Origin: Hyphomicrobiaceae bacterium
GTDB lineage: Bacteria; Pseudomonadota; Alphaproteobacteria; Rhizobiales; Hyphomicrobiaceae
Length of the DNA: 64,000 nucleotides
Reading direction: 5' to 3'
Assembly: GCA_020638055.1 (NCBI GenBank)
Contig: JACKJH010000005.1
Span: 222,373-286,372 of the forward strand
The position numbers and the translations under genes are program-made. Positions 27,983 to 36,771 of the stretch are shown piece after piece; position 1 is the first letter of the stretch, and every line of letters starts with the position of its first letter. The notes beneath the pieces are model-generated. The model saw nothing but the letters and a program-made list of their open reading frames with translations, was not told the origin of the DNA and did no database searches.

Positions 27983-28095
27983 GGCAGCAGTCATCTCTTT
28001 GTGTGCAAGACACGAAACGACGTCGCAAGCCCAACCTGCCTTTCGCCGGCTGCAAGTGCATTGGGCTTGCAGCCTGATGCTGCAATGGCAATGAC

Positions 28096-29268
28096 ATGAC
28101 GCCCGATATTGACACGATGGTCGTCGGTGCCGGGGTCATCGGACTTGCTATTGCGCACAAGCTGGCCAATGCCGGCCACGACGTTGTTGTTCTTGAGCAG
28201 CACAACAGCATCGGCACAGAAACCTCTTCTCGCAATTCTGAAGTGATACATGCCGGCCTTTACTACGCGCCCGGCAGTTTGAAGGCGCGTCTTTGCATTG
28301 AAGGCAAGTCGCTGCTGTACCGGTTCGCTGCCGAAAACGGAATTACTGTCAAACGTATTGGCAAATTGCTGGTTGCCTGCGATTCTGACGAGGTCTCCAA
28401 ACTCGAAGATATTGCATCGAACGCCTTGGCGAATGGTGTTGACGATCTTGTCTATCTGAGTGGCGTTGAGGCCCAGCGCATGGAACCTGCACTCAACTGC
28501 GTGGCGGCTTATCTCTCACCATCGACAGGGATCATCGATGTACACGCACTGTTGCTTGCGTTGGAAGGTCATTTGCAAGCTGCAGGTGGCAGCGTGGTGT
28601 TGGCCAGCCGGGTTGTTGGCATCACGCGCTCCGCATCCGGCTTCCGCCTTGAATTGGCACCGGCCAGCAAAAATGGTGAAAACGCACCAGAGGATAGTGC
28701 GGCTGCAATTACCTGCCGGCGATTGGTTCTCGCTGCCGGCTTGCACACCTCCAAACTTGCCACTCAGTTTTTTCAATCAGAAGCAAAATCGCCAGCGCCA
28801 AAGCTGGTCGGATACAGCCCGCCCGAAACCTATTATGCAAAGGGACATTATTTCTCGTTGGCTGGTCACGCACCGTTCTCCCGCTTGATTTATCCAATGC
28901 CAGGAGCCGGCGGACTAGGCATTCATCTCACGCTCGATACGGCCGGGGCAGCGAGGTTCGGGCCGGATGTAAGCTGGATCGACGCGATAGACTACGCCTT
29001 CGAGGATCCCGATGGCGCGCGGCACCACTCGTTTGCCCAGGCGATCCGCCGATGGTGGCCGGACCTGCCCGAACATCTCCTAGCTCCGGGCTATACAGGC
29101 ATCAGGCCCAAGCTCGCGCCTCAAGGCTCGCCACCCGCCGATTTCGCAATCCATGGACCCGAAACGCACGGGGTCCAGGACCTGCTAGCCCTATACGGCA
29201 TAGAGAGCCCAGGTCTCACCGCAAGCCTTGCGCTCGCACAATACGCCGCGGATCTGCTGACCACCTGA
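28096..29268 (+). CDS. FAD-dependent oxidoreductase, L-2-hydroxyglutarate oxidase-like
   Basis: A 390-residue flavoenzyme of the DAO family. The dinucleotide-binding start is MVVGAGVIGLAIAHKLA, followed by EQHNSIGTETSSRNSEVIHAGLYY, the signature of L-2-hydroxyglutarate dehydrogenase/oxidase enzymes, and a C-terminal YTGIRPKLAP plus GIESPGLTASLALAQYAADLL. It would oxidise L-2-hydroxyglutarate (a by-product of malate dehydrogenase) to 2-oxoglutarate, passing electrons to quinone or oxygen. Substrate assignment is by family similarity. ATG 28096 stands right at the conserved start. Confidence 0.82.
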   Translation: MTPDIDTMVVGAGVIGLAIAHKLANAGHDVVVLEQHNSIGTETSSRNSEVIHAGLYYAPGSLKARLCIEGKSLLYRFAAENGITVKRIGKLLVACDSDEVSKLEDIASNALANGVDDLVYLSGVEAQRMEPALNCVAAYLSPSTGIIDVHALLLALEGHLQAAGGSVVLASRVVGITRSASGFRLELAPASKNGENAPEDSAAAITCRRLVLAAGLHTSKLATQFFQSEAKSPAPKLVGYSPPETYYAKGHYFSLAGHAPFSRLIYPMPGAGGLGIHLTLDTAGAARFGPDVSWIDAIDYAFEDPDGARHHSFAQAIRRWWPDLPEHLLAPGYTGIRPKLAPQGSPPADFAIHGPETHGVQDLLALYGIESPGLTASLALAQYAADLLTT

Positions 29269-29443
29269 TAACCTACCCGCACCTTTGGGGTATGTTTTGT
29301 CGCACCCCTGGGGTACCTTTCAATAAAGATTAACTGTTTTTCGCCGCGGGACACATCGCTTCGAACCGTCCCTATTTCCAGTGCGACCAAGCCTCAGAGG
29401 CATCAAGCCTTTGAATATTATTTGCTTGGAAGGAGTATAACAG

Positions 29444-32400
29444 ATGAATTTTCCCGCCGCGGTGCATAGATGCGCACGGCCAAAACGGCGCCGGTGGGCG
29501 ACCGACGAGGCCAAGAACTCCAGGCTAACGCGTTGGTATAGCCCTAGAAAAATTGTTACGCGCGGCACTGTCGGACTGGCGGTTGCCGCGTTCGCGCTTG
29601 CCGGAATGCTTCCCGTCTCCAGCCTTCACGCCCAGGACCAGGCTGGAGAACAGCCCGTCTTTGCTACCGGTGATGCCGTCGTTACCGGGTTTTCGGGCAT
29701 TCAGCCCTCAGGCGCACCTCTCGTGCCAGGCATGAACCCGCTCGACCAGTTCTTCATCAACATGGATGGCGCCTCCGCACAGATCCAGTCGCTGGGCATG
29801 ATGGGTGAACCGCCCGCCGGCCAACTGGTCGCCCCTGGTATCAAAAAGCTGATCCCTGCCAATGAGATTGGTCAGGTGTTTCCAGTCGCCATCATGGAAG
29901 GACAGGACCGCGCGACAACGCCCAACATTCTGTTAGGTGCAACGTCGGCGTTCGGCATTCACATCGTCGAACCTGACCCTGCCGGCGGCGAGTTTCCCCT
30001 GCGCCTGAAGACGGGCAAACCCGGCGCCATCTGGATGCCCGGTATGTTTGCCGACGACAAGGGTGGCTCACCCGGCGCGATCTGGAGCGTCAATGGCCAG
30101 ACCGGCGAGGTTACGCTTTTCGCCACCATTGCAGGCAACTCAGGACCAGGTCTCGGCGACATAGTCTTCGACAAGAAGACGCGCCAGGTTTTCGTTTCCG
30201 ACCTCGACACCGGTCTCATTCACCGGCTTGATAAAAATGGCCAGGAGATCGACACCTTCGATCATGGCGTTGATGGTCGCCCTGCCAAGGGACTAGGTGC
30301 CGTTCCCGATGACGGCAAGACCACCGACATCACACAGGCTGCGTTCGACATCGAGAAGCCCGAGACGTGGGGCTACACGCAAACTGAACGCCGGGTGCAT
30401 GGCATGGCCATGCATGAAGGTCGCCTCTACTACACCGCCGATCACATGGTTTGGTCGATCGGCATCGCAGAGGACGGTGCCTTTGCCGGCGATGCGCGTT
30501 GGGAACTCGACGTCGAGACAACGGCCGAGGACACGCAGCTTTCCGACATGCTGTTTGATGGTGAGGGCCGCATGTATGTGGCCGAGCGTGCCGCCCAACG
30601 CGGTAGCTACGATTATTCGCATTTCACCGAGCCCGAGAAAGCCGAAATCAAGCGCTACCGTCTTGAAGATCCCGACAATCCAGATACTGAAAGCCGCTGG
30701 GTGGCAGATCCTGATACCTATGCCATCGGCCTGCCGGTCGAACATCGCCATTCCAACGGCGGTATCTCGCTTGGCTTTCCCTACGACGATACCGGCATGA
30801 TCAAGACCGGCTCGTGTGGTGAATTCTTGTGGACCACCGGCGAGCGTCTGCGTGCGGGCGAATTTGCCCAGGGCGACGGCGAAGGCGACCCTGCCGCCAA
30901 TGCCGATGTGCACGGCCTGCAAGGCAATGCGATTTCAATGGTGCGTCCTGAAAACGTGCCGCCCATGACCTCATATTTCACCGACTACGACAGCTTCTTC
31001 GGTGATGCCGAAAAGGCAGGCCACATGGGTGATGTCGAGATCTGGCAGCCATGCGATGGCGTGGAAGCGCCTCAGTTCGGCGGGCTTCCGCCATGGTGGG
31101 GTGAGATCCCCGAAGATCCGCCAGGCGAACTGCCGCCGGAATGGATTCCGCCTGAATTCCCCTATGAAACAAATCTTGAACTGACCAAGTGGTCCGACCC
31201 GAAAGCCTGCTGGTCATGGGGCGGCGACTGGATGTGCCGTTATTCAATCCGCATCCGCAACACCGGCCCTGACGACTACTTTGGCGACTTGCAAATCCGC
31301 GACCACTTCCCGGCAAACCCGGCAGGACTGGACACGTTCTTTGCGCCCCAGCCGCCCTGGTTCTGCTGGCAGCCCGGTGGCAACCCTGCTGATACGCGCT
31401 GCTGGCGCCCCAACGTGTTCCTGGCTTCCGGCCAGTCCACGTTCATGACTGTTTGGGCCAAGGTACCCAAGGAGCCGCGCCGTTGCCGCTTGACCAACGT
31501 CGCCGAGATCGAGTGGGCACCAGGTGGTACGCAGTGGAACACTGATCCCACTGACGACATCGACGCCGCTACTGCGATCATCCCCGATCCCGAGTGCGAG
31601 CCCGGTCAACCCAAGCGCACCAATCTTGAGCTGAAAAAGCGCGCAATGCAGTGCTGGATCGTCGGCAATGACGTCGATTGCGGCTTCCACATCACGGTTG
31701 AGAACGTTGGTGCAAGCGAGTTCTTCGGGCCGATCACGGTGCGCGATCAGATGCCGCCCGGTGTGCTGTTCCAAGCGGGCCCTGCGGCCAAGTGGAACTG
31801 CGGCGCAGTTGCAGGCCCAGGCACAACCTTCGAGTGCACGACCAAGAACCCGGCGAACGTCTTCCTGCTGCCGACCGACAAGGTGCAATTGTGGGTTTAC
31901 GGTCGCGTTCCCATTGCGAAAGTGAAGGATTTCGGCTGCAAGCTGCCCAACCGCGCCTGGATTGTCAGTCCGCTTGGTGCGCCATTGAACTCCAACCCGG
32001 CTGATGACTCCGACAACGCCACGGCGCAGATGCCGCCTGCTTTGTGCGAGGAATTAAAGACCAACCTTCGGCTGACGAAGACGGCGTCTCCGGAACTGTG
32101 TCAGCAGAACCCGAACATCGCTGGGACTTACTTCTGCAAGTATATGATCCGGGTGATCAACGAAGGTCCAGGCGTCTACAATGGCGACTTGCACGTCAAG
32201 GACACGTTCCCTGCCGGCACCGAATTGCTGCTTGGACCAGGACCATGGACGTGCTCGCCGCCAGCCGGCAACTCTCGCTTGTGCAGGCTCAATGGCGTCG
32301 TGATGCCAAAGAACACAGCCAGATCATTCCCGATTTGGCTGAAGGTGCCGCAAGCGGTGGCTGCTCAGCACGAATGCCGCATTCGCAATGTCGCCAAGAT

Positions 32401-33892
32401 CATGGAAGCACCAGGCGGCACGGCGAAAAATACCAACCCGGCCGATGACCAGGACGATGCGGTCGCCATGATCCCTGAAGAAGCCTGCAAGGGCCCCGAG
32501 ACCAAGTCGAACCTGAAGATCTTGAAGCGTGGCCCGCAGGTATGCCCGCGCACATCTGAAGGCTTCAAGTGCGATTGGACAATTGTTGTCAGGAACACCG
32601 GTCCAGGTCCGTTCAACGGCCAGATCGTTCTGAACGAAACATTGCCGGGCGAGCCCAGCAATGCTTCCTGGAATGCACCGTGGAACTGCGTCGGTGGCGG
32701 TGGCGGCGGAGGAGGTGCAATCTGCACGCATCCCAATGTCGCATTGCCCATGAACGGCTCGGTCACACTCAATCTTACGACGTTGTTCCCACTTGCCGTG
32801 GCCAAAGCCAACCAGTGCCAACTCACCAACCTGGTGGAAATTGCAAAACCCGTAGGCGGCTCGCCGAAGAACACCGACGCTTCGGATGACACGGCTCAGG
32901 CGACAGCATCTGTCGATCCAATAGCCTGCCGTGGCTACCCACCACCTGCGCGATGCCCACCTGGCTACGAGTATGACGATGGCGATTGCGTGCCCAAGGG
33001 TGGCCAGTGCCCGCGTGGCTGGACCAAGACTCCGATCCGGGGAAAATGCTGCCCGCCGGACGAGCCGTGGAACCGCCGTCTTGGCAAGTGTGGCGGTATC
33101 GAGCCTCCGGGCATCATCGATCCGATCCCGCCGCCGCCTCCACCGCGTGTCGACTGCCCGCGTGACATGAAGGAAGTGAGTGCACAGCGCGCCCGCATTC
33201 TTCGCAGCCGTGGCTGGTTGGTCGAACGGTTTGGCCGCCGCACTTGGTGCGCCAAGCCGCCGGTCAGGATCGATTGCCCGCGTGGCATGGATCCGGTGCC
33301 ATCATCGCGCATCGCTTATCTCAAGGGCAAAGGCTGGACACTGATCAGAATTAGAACCGGTCAGTGGTGCGGCAAGCCGGGCCGGACAGAACCCATCTGT
33401 GACGCGCAATGCCAGTGCAAGAAGAAAGGCGGTCGCTGGAGCCACGGCCAATGCCAGACCGGCCATGTGTGCTGGAACGGCAAAACAGTGAGCAATCCAC
33501 GGCTTTGCCCGCCAAGAACGCACAAGTGCTGGAACGGCCAGGTTCTGCCGATCGGTAAATCCTGCCCACCGCGCCTGCACAAGTGCTGGAATGGAAAGAT
33601 GGTGCCAAACCCACGACTTTGCCCACCGCGCCTGCATCGGTGCTGGAATGGCAAAATGGTCAAGAGCCCGCGACTGTGCCCACCACGTCGCATCCCTTGC
33701 CCGCGTGGGACGGTTGGCAAGTATCAGCCCAACTGCAAAAAGATCGTCAAACCGCCCCAACGCTGCCCAAGAGGGACGATTGGACGGTATCCAAACTGCA
33801 AGAAGCTGCCGGTTATAAAGCTGCCCAAGAAGTGTCCGAACGGAACCTATGGCAGGTTCCCCAACTGCAAGCCGCGGCCTCAGGTCAGATAA
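29444..33892 (+). CDS. Giant secreted DUF11-repeat protein with Cys-rich tail
   Basis: A 1482-residue exported protein. A long N-region and hydrophobic core (VGLAVAAFALAGMLPVSSLHAQ, about 43-64) form a Sec signal. Residues 90-560 look like a beta-propeller-type domain with recurring GxxDIVFD, VFVSDLDTGLIHRLD and LYYTADHMVWSIG strands. Four DUF11-like modules follow, starting near 576, 726, 872 and 1021, each with IRNTGP-like text, paired Cys and a closing NTxPxDDxDxA. The last 320 residues are Cys-rich short repeats: CPRGM..GW (two), CWNGK (four to five) and CPRGT.G.YPNCKK (three). A strong GGAGT site precedes ATG 29444. It is probably a surface or matrix protein; exact role unknown. A terminator follows. 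Confidence 0.82.
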   Translation: MNFPAAVHRCARPKRRRWATDEAKNSRLTRWYSPRKIVTRGTVGLAVAAFALAGMLPVSSLHAQDQAGEQPVFATGDAVVTGFSGIQPSGAPLVPGMNPLDQFFINMDGASAQIQSLGMMGEPPAGQLVAPGIKKLIPANEIGQVFPVAIMEGQDRATTPNILLGATSAFGIHIVEPDPAGGEFPLRLKTGKPGAIWMPGMFADDKGGSPGAIWSVNGQTGEVTLFATIAGNSGPGLGDIVFDKKTRQVFVSDLDTGLIHRLDKNGQEIDTFDHGVDGRPAKGLGAVPDDGKTTDITQAAFDIEKPETWGYTQTERRVHGMAMHEGRLYYTADHMVWSIGIAEDGAFAGDARWELDVETTAEDTQLSDMLFDGEGRMYVAERAAQRGSYDYSHFTEPEKAEIKRYRLEDPDNPDTESRWVADPDTYAIGLPVEHRHSNGGISLGFPYDDTGMIKTGSCGEFLWTTGERLRAGEFAQGDGEGDPAANADVHGLQGNAISMVRPENVPPMTSYFTDYDSFFGDAEKAGHMGDVEIWQPCDGVEAPQFGGLPPWWGEIPEDPPGELPPEWIPPEFPYETNLELTKWSDPKACWSWGGDWMCRYSIRIRNTGPDDYFGDLQIRDHFPANPAGLDTFFAPQPPWFCWQPGGNPADTRCWRPNVFLASGQSTFMTVWAKVPKEPRRCRLTNVAEIEWAPGGTQWNTDPTDDIDAATAIIPDPECEPGQPKRTNLELKKRAMQCWIVGNDVDCGFHITVENVGASEFFGPITVRDQMPPGVLFQAGPAAKWNCGAVAGPGTTFECTTKNPANVFLLPTDKVQLWVYGRVPIAKVKDFGCKLPNRAWIVSPLGAPLNSNPADDSDNATAQMPPALCEELKTNLRLTKTASPELCQQNPNIAGTYFCKYMIRVINEGPGVYNGDLHVKDTFPAGTELLLGPGPWTCSPPAGNSRLCRLNGVVMPKNTARSFPIWLKVPQAVAAQHECRIRNVAKIMEAPGGTAKNTNPADDQDDAVAMIPEEACKGPETKSNLKILKRGPQVCPRTSEGFKCDWTIVVRNTGPGPFNGQIVLNETLPGEPSNASWNAPWNCVGGGGGGGGAICTHPNVALPMNGSVTLNLTTLFPLAVAKANQCQLTNLVEIAKPVGGSPKNTDASDDTAQATASVDPIACRGYPPPARCPPGYEYDDGDCVPKGGQCPRGWTKTPIRGKCCPPDEPWNRRLGKCGGIEPPGIIDPIPPPPPPRVDCPRDMKEVSAQRARILRSRGWLVERFGRRTWCAKPPVRIDCPRGMDPVPSSRIAYLKGKGWTLIRIRTGQWCGKPGRTEPICDAQCQCKKKGGRWSHGQCQTGHVCWNGKTVSNPRLCPPRTHKCWNGQVLPIGKSCPPRLHKCWNGKMVPNPRLCPPRLHRCWNGKMVKSPRLCPPRRIPCPRGTVGKYQPNCKKIVKPPQRCPRGTIGRYPNCKKLPVIKLPKKCPNGTYGRFPNCKPRPQVR

Positions 33893-33971
33893 CCGAAAAC
33901 CCGAGCGTGAGGCGGCGCTGCCGCCTCTCACACACAACGACACTGAACAGCGACACTAAACAGCGACATTG

Positions 33972-34006
33972 AAAAGGGCCGGGAGATTTTTCTTCCGGCC
34001 CTTTTT
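33972..34006 (+). terminator. Rho-independent terminator after the DUF11 protein gene
   Basis: An 11-bp perfect stem AAAAGGGCCGG / CCGGCCCTTTT with a 12-base loop, ending in a T-run, about 80 bases after the stop codon. Confidence 0.92.
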
Positions 34007-34551
34007 GCCTATCTGCGACGAAATTCTGGTCGTTAAAGGCTGGATGATTGAGCCGGTGCCTCGTCAAGCGCCATATGGGCAACGCCCAAGAGCTTCTTGT
34101 TCATTCCATTGCCTTCCTCCAAGGCAAACACGTACTTGGTCATGTGCCCAACCCGGATTGAAGTTTTATGAAAGTGAAACGCTTGGCCATGCCGGCGGAA
34201 AGATCTGCCTACGCGAAAAGCACGACGTGCGCGCCACCATCGTGAATGCGCGTTTGGCACATATCTGCCACCGCACCACAGAGTTAATCGCGCAACAAAT
34301 GATACGAGCACGTCCACGCACGACACCGGTCCCAGGCACATTTTAAATTGTATCAAAAACACGGCATTGGCCGACCGCCCCGCGATAACGGTTGGAGCTG
34401 GCAGCCAAGCGCAATGATGGGTTGCAACGGTGTGCATTGCACCTGGGCGCCCTGTGTGCTTGGGTGCGGATATGGAAGCCACGCCGGTTCGACGGTTCAA
34501 GCAGCTTGGTGGCTGGCGTTCCACAAACATCTGACAGGCGCAAAAAACCTC
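34007..34551. other. Intergenic region upstream of glgB
   Basis: Apart from the short minus-strand gene fragment at 34033-34143, I see no gene in these 545 bases. The frame upstream of glgB stays open from 34348 but has no family similarity. It probably contains the promoter of the glycogen cluster, for which no clear boxes are visible. Confidence 0.4.
34033..34143 (-). pseudogene. Fragment of pyruvate, phosphate dikinase (5' end only)
   Basis: An open frame of 36 residues starting at ATG 34143 reads MTKYVFALEEGNGMNKKLLG and then departs. Those 20 residues match the N-terminus of pyruvate, phosphate dikinase, where the text continues with GGKGANLAEMT. Here it goes to VAHMALDE and stops. I read it as the 5' stub of a lost ppdK gene. 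It could alternatively be a translated small peptide, since a GGG-rich stretch precedes the start. Confidence 0.5.
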
Positions 34552-36750
34552 ATGAGTGATCGCACGAGCGACAACAAGGCCGCCGCAGCCATCGTAGCCG
34601 GCGACCACGCCGACCCGTTTGGCTATCTCGGCCCACACGCTGACGGCGCTGGCGATAGTGTGCTTGTCCGTACATTCCAGCCGGGCGCTGAAGCCGTTGA
34701 AGTCGTGCCTGCAACAGGAACAGCGACGCCAATGCGTCGCATCGATTCAGCCGGGCTGTTTGAAGCGGAAACACGCGCAAATACGTTCGCCCCACATACG
34801 ACCTATAAGTTGCGCATTACGGCCAACGGCGAGAAACGGGATATCGACGACCCCTACCGTTTCGGCCCCGTCCTCGGCAACATTGATCTTCACCTATTTG
34901 GAGAAGGCACCCACGACCGGAACTTTGAAAAGCTAGGCGCCCACATTGTCGAGCATGAAGGCGTTTCAGGCGTCCACTTTGCGGTATGGGCTCCCAATGC
35001 GCGCCGCGTCAGTGTTGTAGGTGATTTCAATGCCTGGGACGGACGTTACCACGTCATGCGCCTGCATCCAGGCGTCGGCCTTTGGGAGATCTTCATCCCC
35101 GGCCTCGCAGAAGGAACGCTTTATAAATACGAAATCAAGTCTCAGGACGGCACTGCCCTCCCGCTGAAGGCAGACCCTTATGCCTTCGCCATGGAGCCTC
35201 CCCCGCGCACCGCGTCACGCGTTACGAAACTCAACGGATTTGAATGGTCCGATCAAAACTGGATGCGTGAGCGCGCACAGCGCAATGCGACGTCTGCTCC
35301 AATTTCAATTTACGAAGTCCACCTTGGATCATGGCGACGCAAGCCAGACGGCACGTTCTTGAGCTACCGCGAGCTTGCCCAACAGCTTGTGCCCTACGTC
35401 AAGGAAATGGGCTTTACGCACATTGAATTGATGCCGGTCAGCGAGTTTCCATTTGATGGCTCCTGGGGCTATCAACCAATCGGGCTTTTTGCGCCGACCA
35501 GCCGTTTTGGTTCACCAAATGACCTGCGCCACTTCATTGACTGCTGCCACAACGCCGGCATCGGCGTCATTCTTGATTGGGTTGTCGGGCACTTTCCCGC
35601 AGACGAACACGGCCTTGCCCGTTTCGATGGCACGCACCTTTACGAACACGCCGATCCGCGCCTTGGACGCCATGTGGATTGGGGCACACTGATCTACAAT
35701 TTTGGTCGTACCGAAGTCGTCAACTATCTTATCGGCAATGCGCTCTATTGGTTGGAGCAGTTTCATGTCGATGGCCTGCGCGTCGACGCGGTCGCGTCCA
35801 TGCTTTATCTGGATTATTCGCGCAAACCCGGAGAGTGGCTGGCAAACAAATACGGTGGCAACGAAAATCTGGAGGCAATCGCGTTCTTGCGGCGGCTCAA
35901 CGAGAAGGTTTATGCAAACCACCCTGGCGCGTTTACAGTCGCCGAGGAATCAACATCCTGGCCGATGGTGTCACGCCCCACATCCACAGGCGGATTAGGC
36001 TTCGGCTACAAATGGAACATGGGTTGGATGAACGACACGCTGCGTTACATCGCGCGTGACCCAGTGCACCGCAAGCATCACCACAACGACCTGACATTCT
36101 CCTTGATGTACGCGTTCTCCGAGAACTTTGTGCTACCGCTTTCCCACGATGAAGTCGTGCACGGCAAACGGTCCTTGATCGGCCGCATGCCCGGTGACCA
36201 ATGGCAACGCTTTGCCAACTTGCGCCTTTATCTTGCATACCTGTTCACCCACCCGGGAAAAAAGCTCCTGTTTATGGGCGGCGAGTTCGCGCAGGAACAT
36301 GAGTGGAATCACGACACAGAACTGGACTGGCATCTGCTGGAGAACGAAACCAACCAGGGCATCAAGTCGCTCGTGAGGGATCTTAACGGACTTTACAGCT
36401 CCCTTCCCGCGCTCCACGAACGCGACAGCGAGAACGGTGGTTTTGCATGGATTGACTGCACCGACTTTGAGAAGGGGGTGCTGAGCTTTCGCCGCCACGG
36501 GTGCAAAGAACGCGACTGTGCCGTGGTCGTTTGCAATTTTACACCGGTGCCGCGCTACAACTATGACGTGGGCGTGCCACTGGGCGGCCACTGGCGCGAG
36601 GCTTTCAATTCCGATTCATCTTTTTATGGCGGCACAAATATTGGCAACACCGGACATGTATTCGCGCACGCCAAGTCTGTCCACGGTCTAGACCACTCGC
36701 TTTCGTTGACCATTCCACCGCTGGCCACGCTGGTTCTGGTGCCTGAATAA
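34552..36750 (+). CDS. glgB: 1,4-alpha-glucan branching enzyme
   Basis: A 732-residue GH13 enzyme that makes the alpha-1,6 branches of glycogen. Two N-terminal carbohydrate-binding modules precede the catalytic barrel; the second starts at GVSGVHFAVWAPNARRVSVVGDFN. Catalytic residues stand in DGLRVDAVASM (nucleophile Asp), FTVAEESTSWP (acid Glu) and LPLSHDEVVHGK (Asp). Conserved GHFPADEHGL and HWRE-type C-terminal domain follow. ATG 34552 gives the usual family length. The next gene begins 21 bases on, so both form one operon. Confidence 0.95.
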   Translation: MSDRTSDNKAAAAIVAGDHADPFGYLGPHADGAGDSVLVRTFQPGAEAVEVVPATGTATPMRRIDSAGLFEAETRANTFAPHTTYKLRITANGEKRDIDDPYRFGPVLGNIDLHLFGEGTHDRNFEKLGAHIVEHEGVSGVHFAVWAPNARRVSVVGDFNAWDGRYHVMRLHPGVGLWEIFIPGLAEGTLYKYEIKSQDGTALPLKADPYAFAMEPPPRTASRVTKLNGFEWSDQNWMRERAQRNATSAPISIYEVHLGSWRRKPDGTFLSYRELAQQLVPYVKEMGFTHIELMPVSEFPFDGSWGYQPIGLFAPTSRFGSPNDLRHFIDCCHNAGIGVILDWVVGHFPADEHGLARFDGTHLYEHADPRLGRHVDWGTLIYNFGRTEVVNYLIGNALYWLEQFHVDGLRVDAVASMLYLDYSRKPGEWLANKYGGNENLEAIAFLRRLNEKVYANHPGAFTVAEESTSWPMVSRPTSTGGLGFGYKWNMGWMNDTLRYIARDPVHRKHHHNDLTFSLMYAFSENFVLPLSHDEVVHGKRSLIGRMPGDQWQRFANLRLYLAYLFTHPGKKLLFMGGEFAQEHEWNHDTELDWHLLENETNQGIKSLVRDLNGLYSSLPALHERDSENGGFAWIDCTDFEKGVLSFRRHGCKERDCAVVVCNFTPVPRYNYDVGVPLGGHWREAFNSDSSFYGGTNIGNTGHVFAHAKSVHGLDHSLSLTIPPLATLVLVPE

Positions 36751-36771
36751 TTTGTGCAGGTGGAACTTATT

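Noticed and set aside
32690..32720. A frameshift at the poly-Gly run in the DUF11 protein
   Set aside because: The run codes for eight glycines in frame and the DUF11 module continues normally after it.
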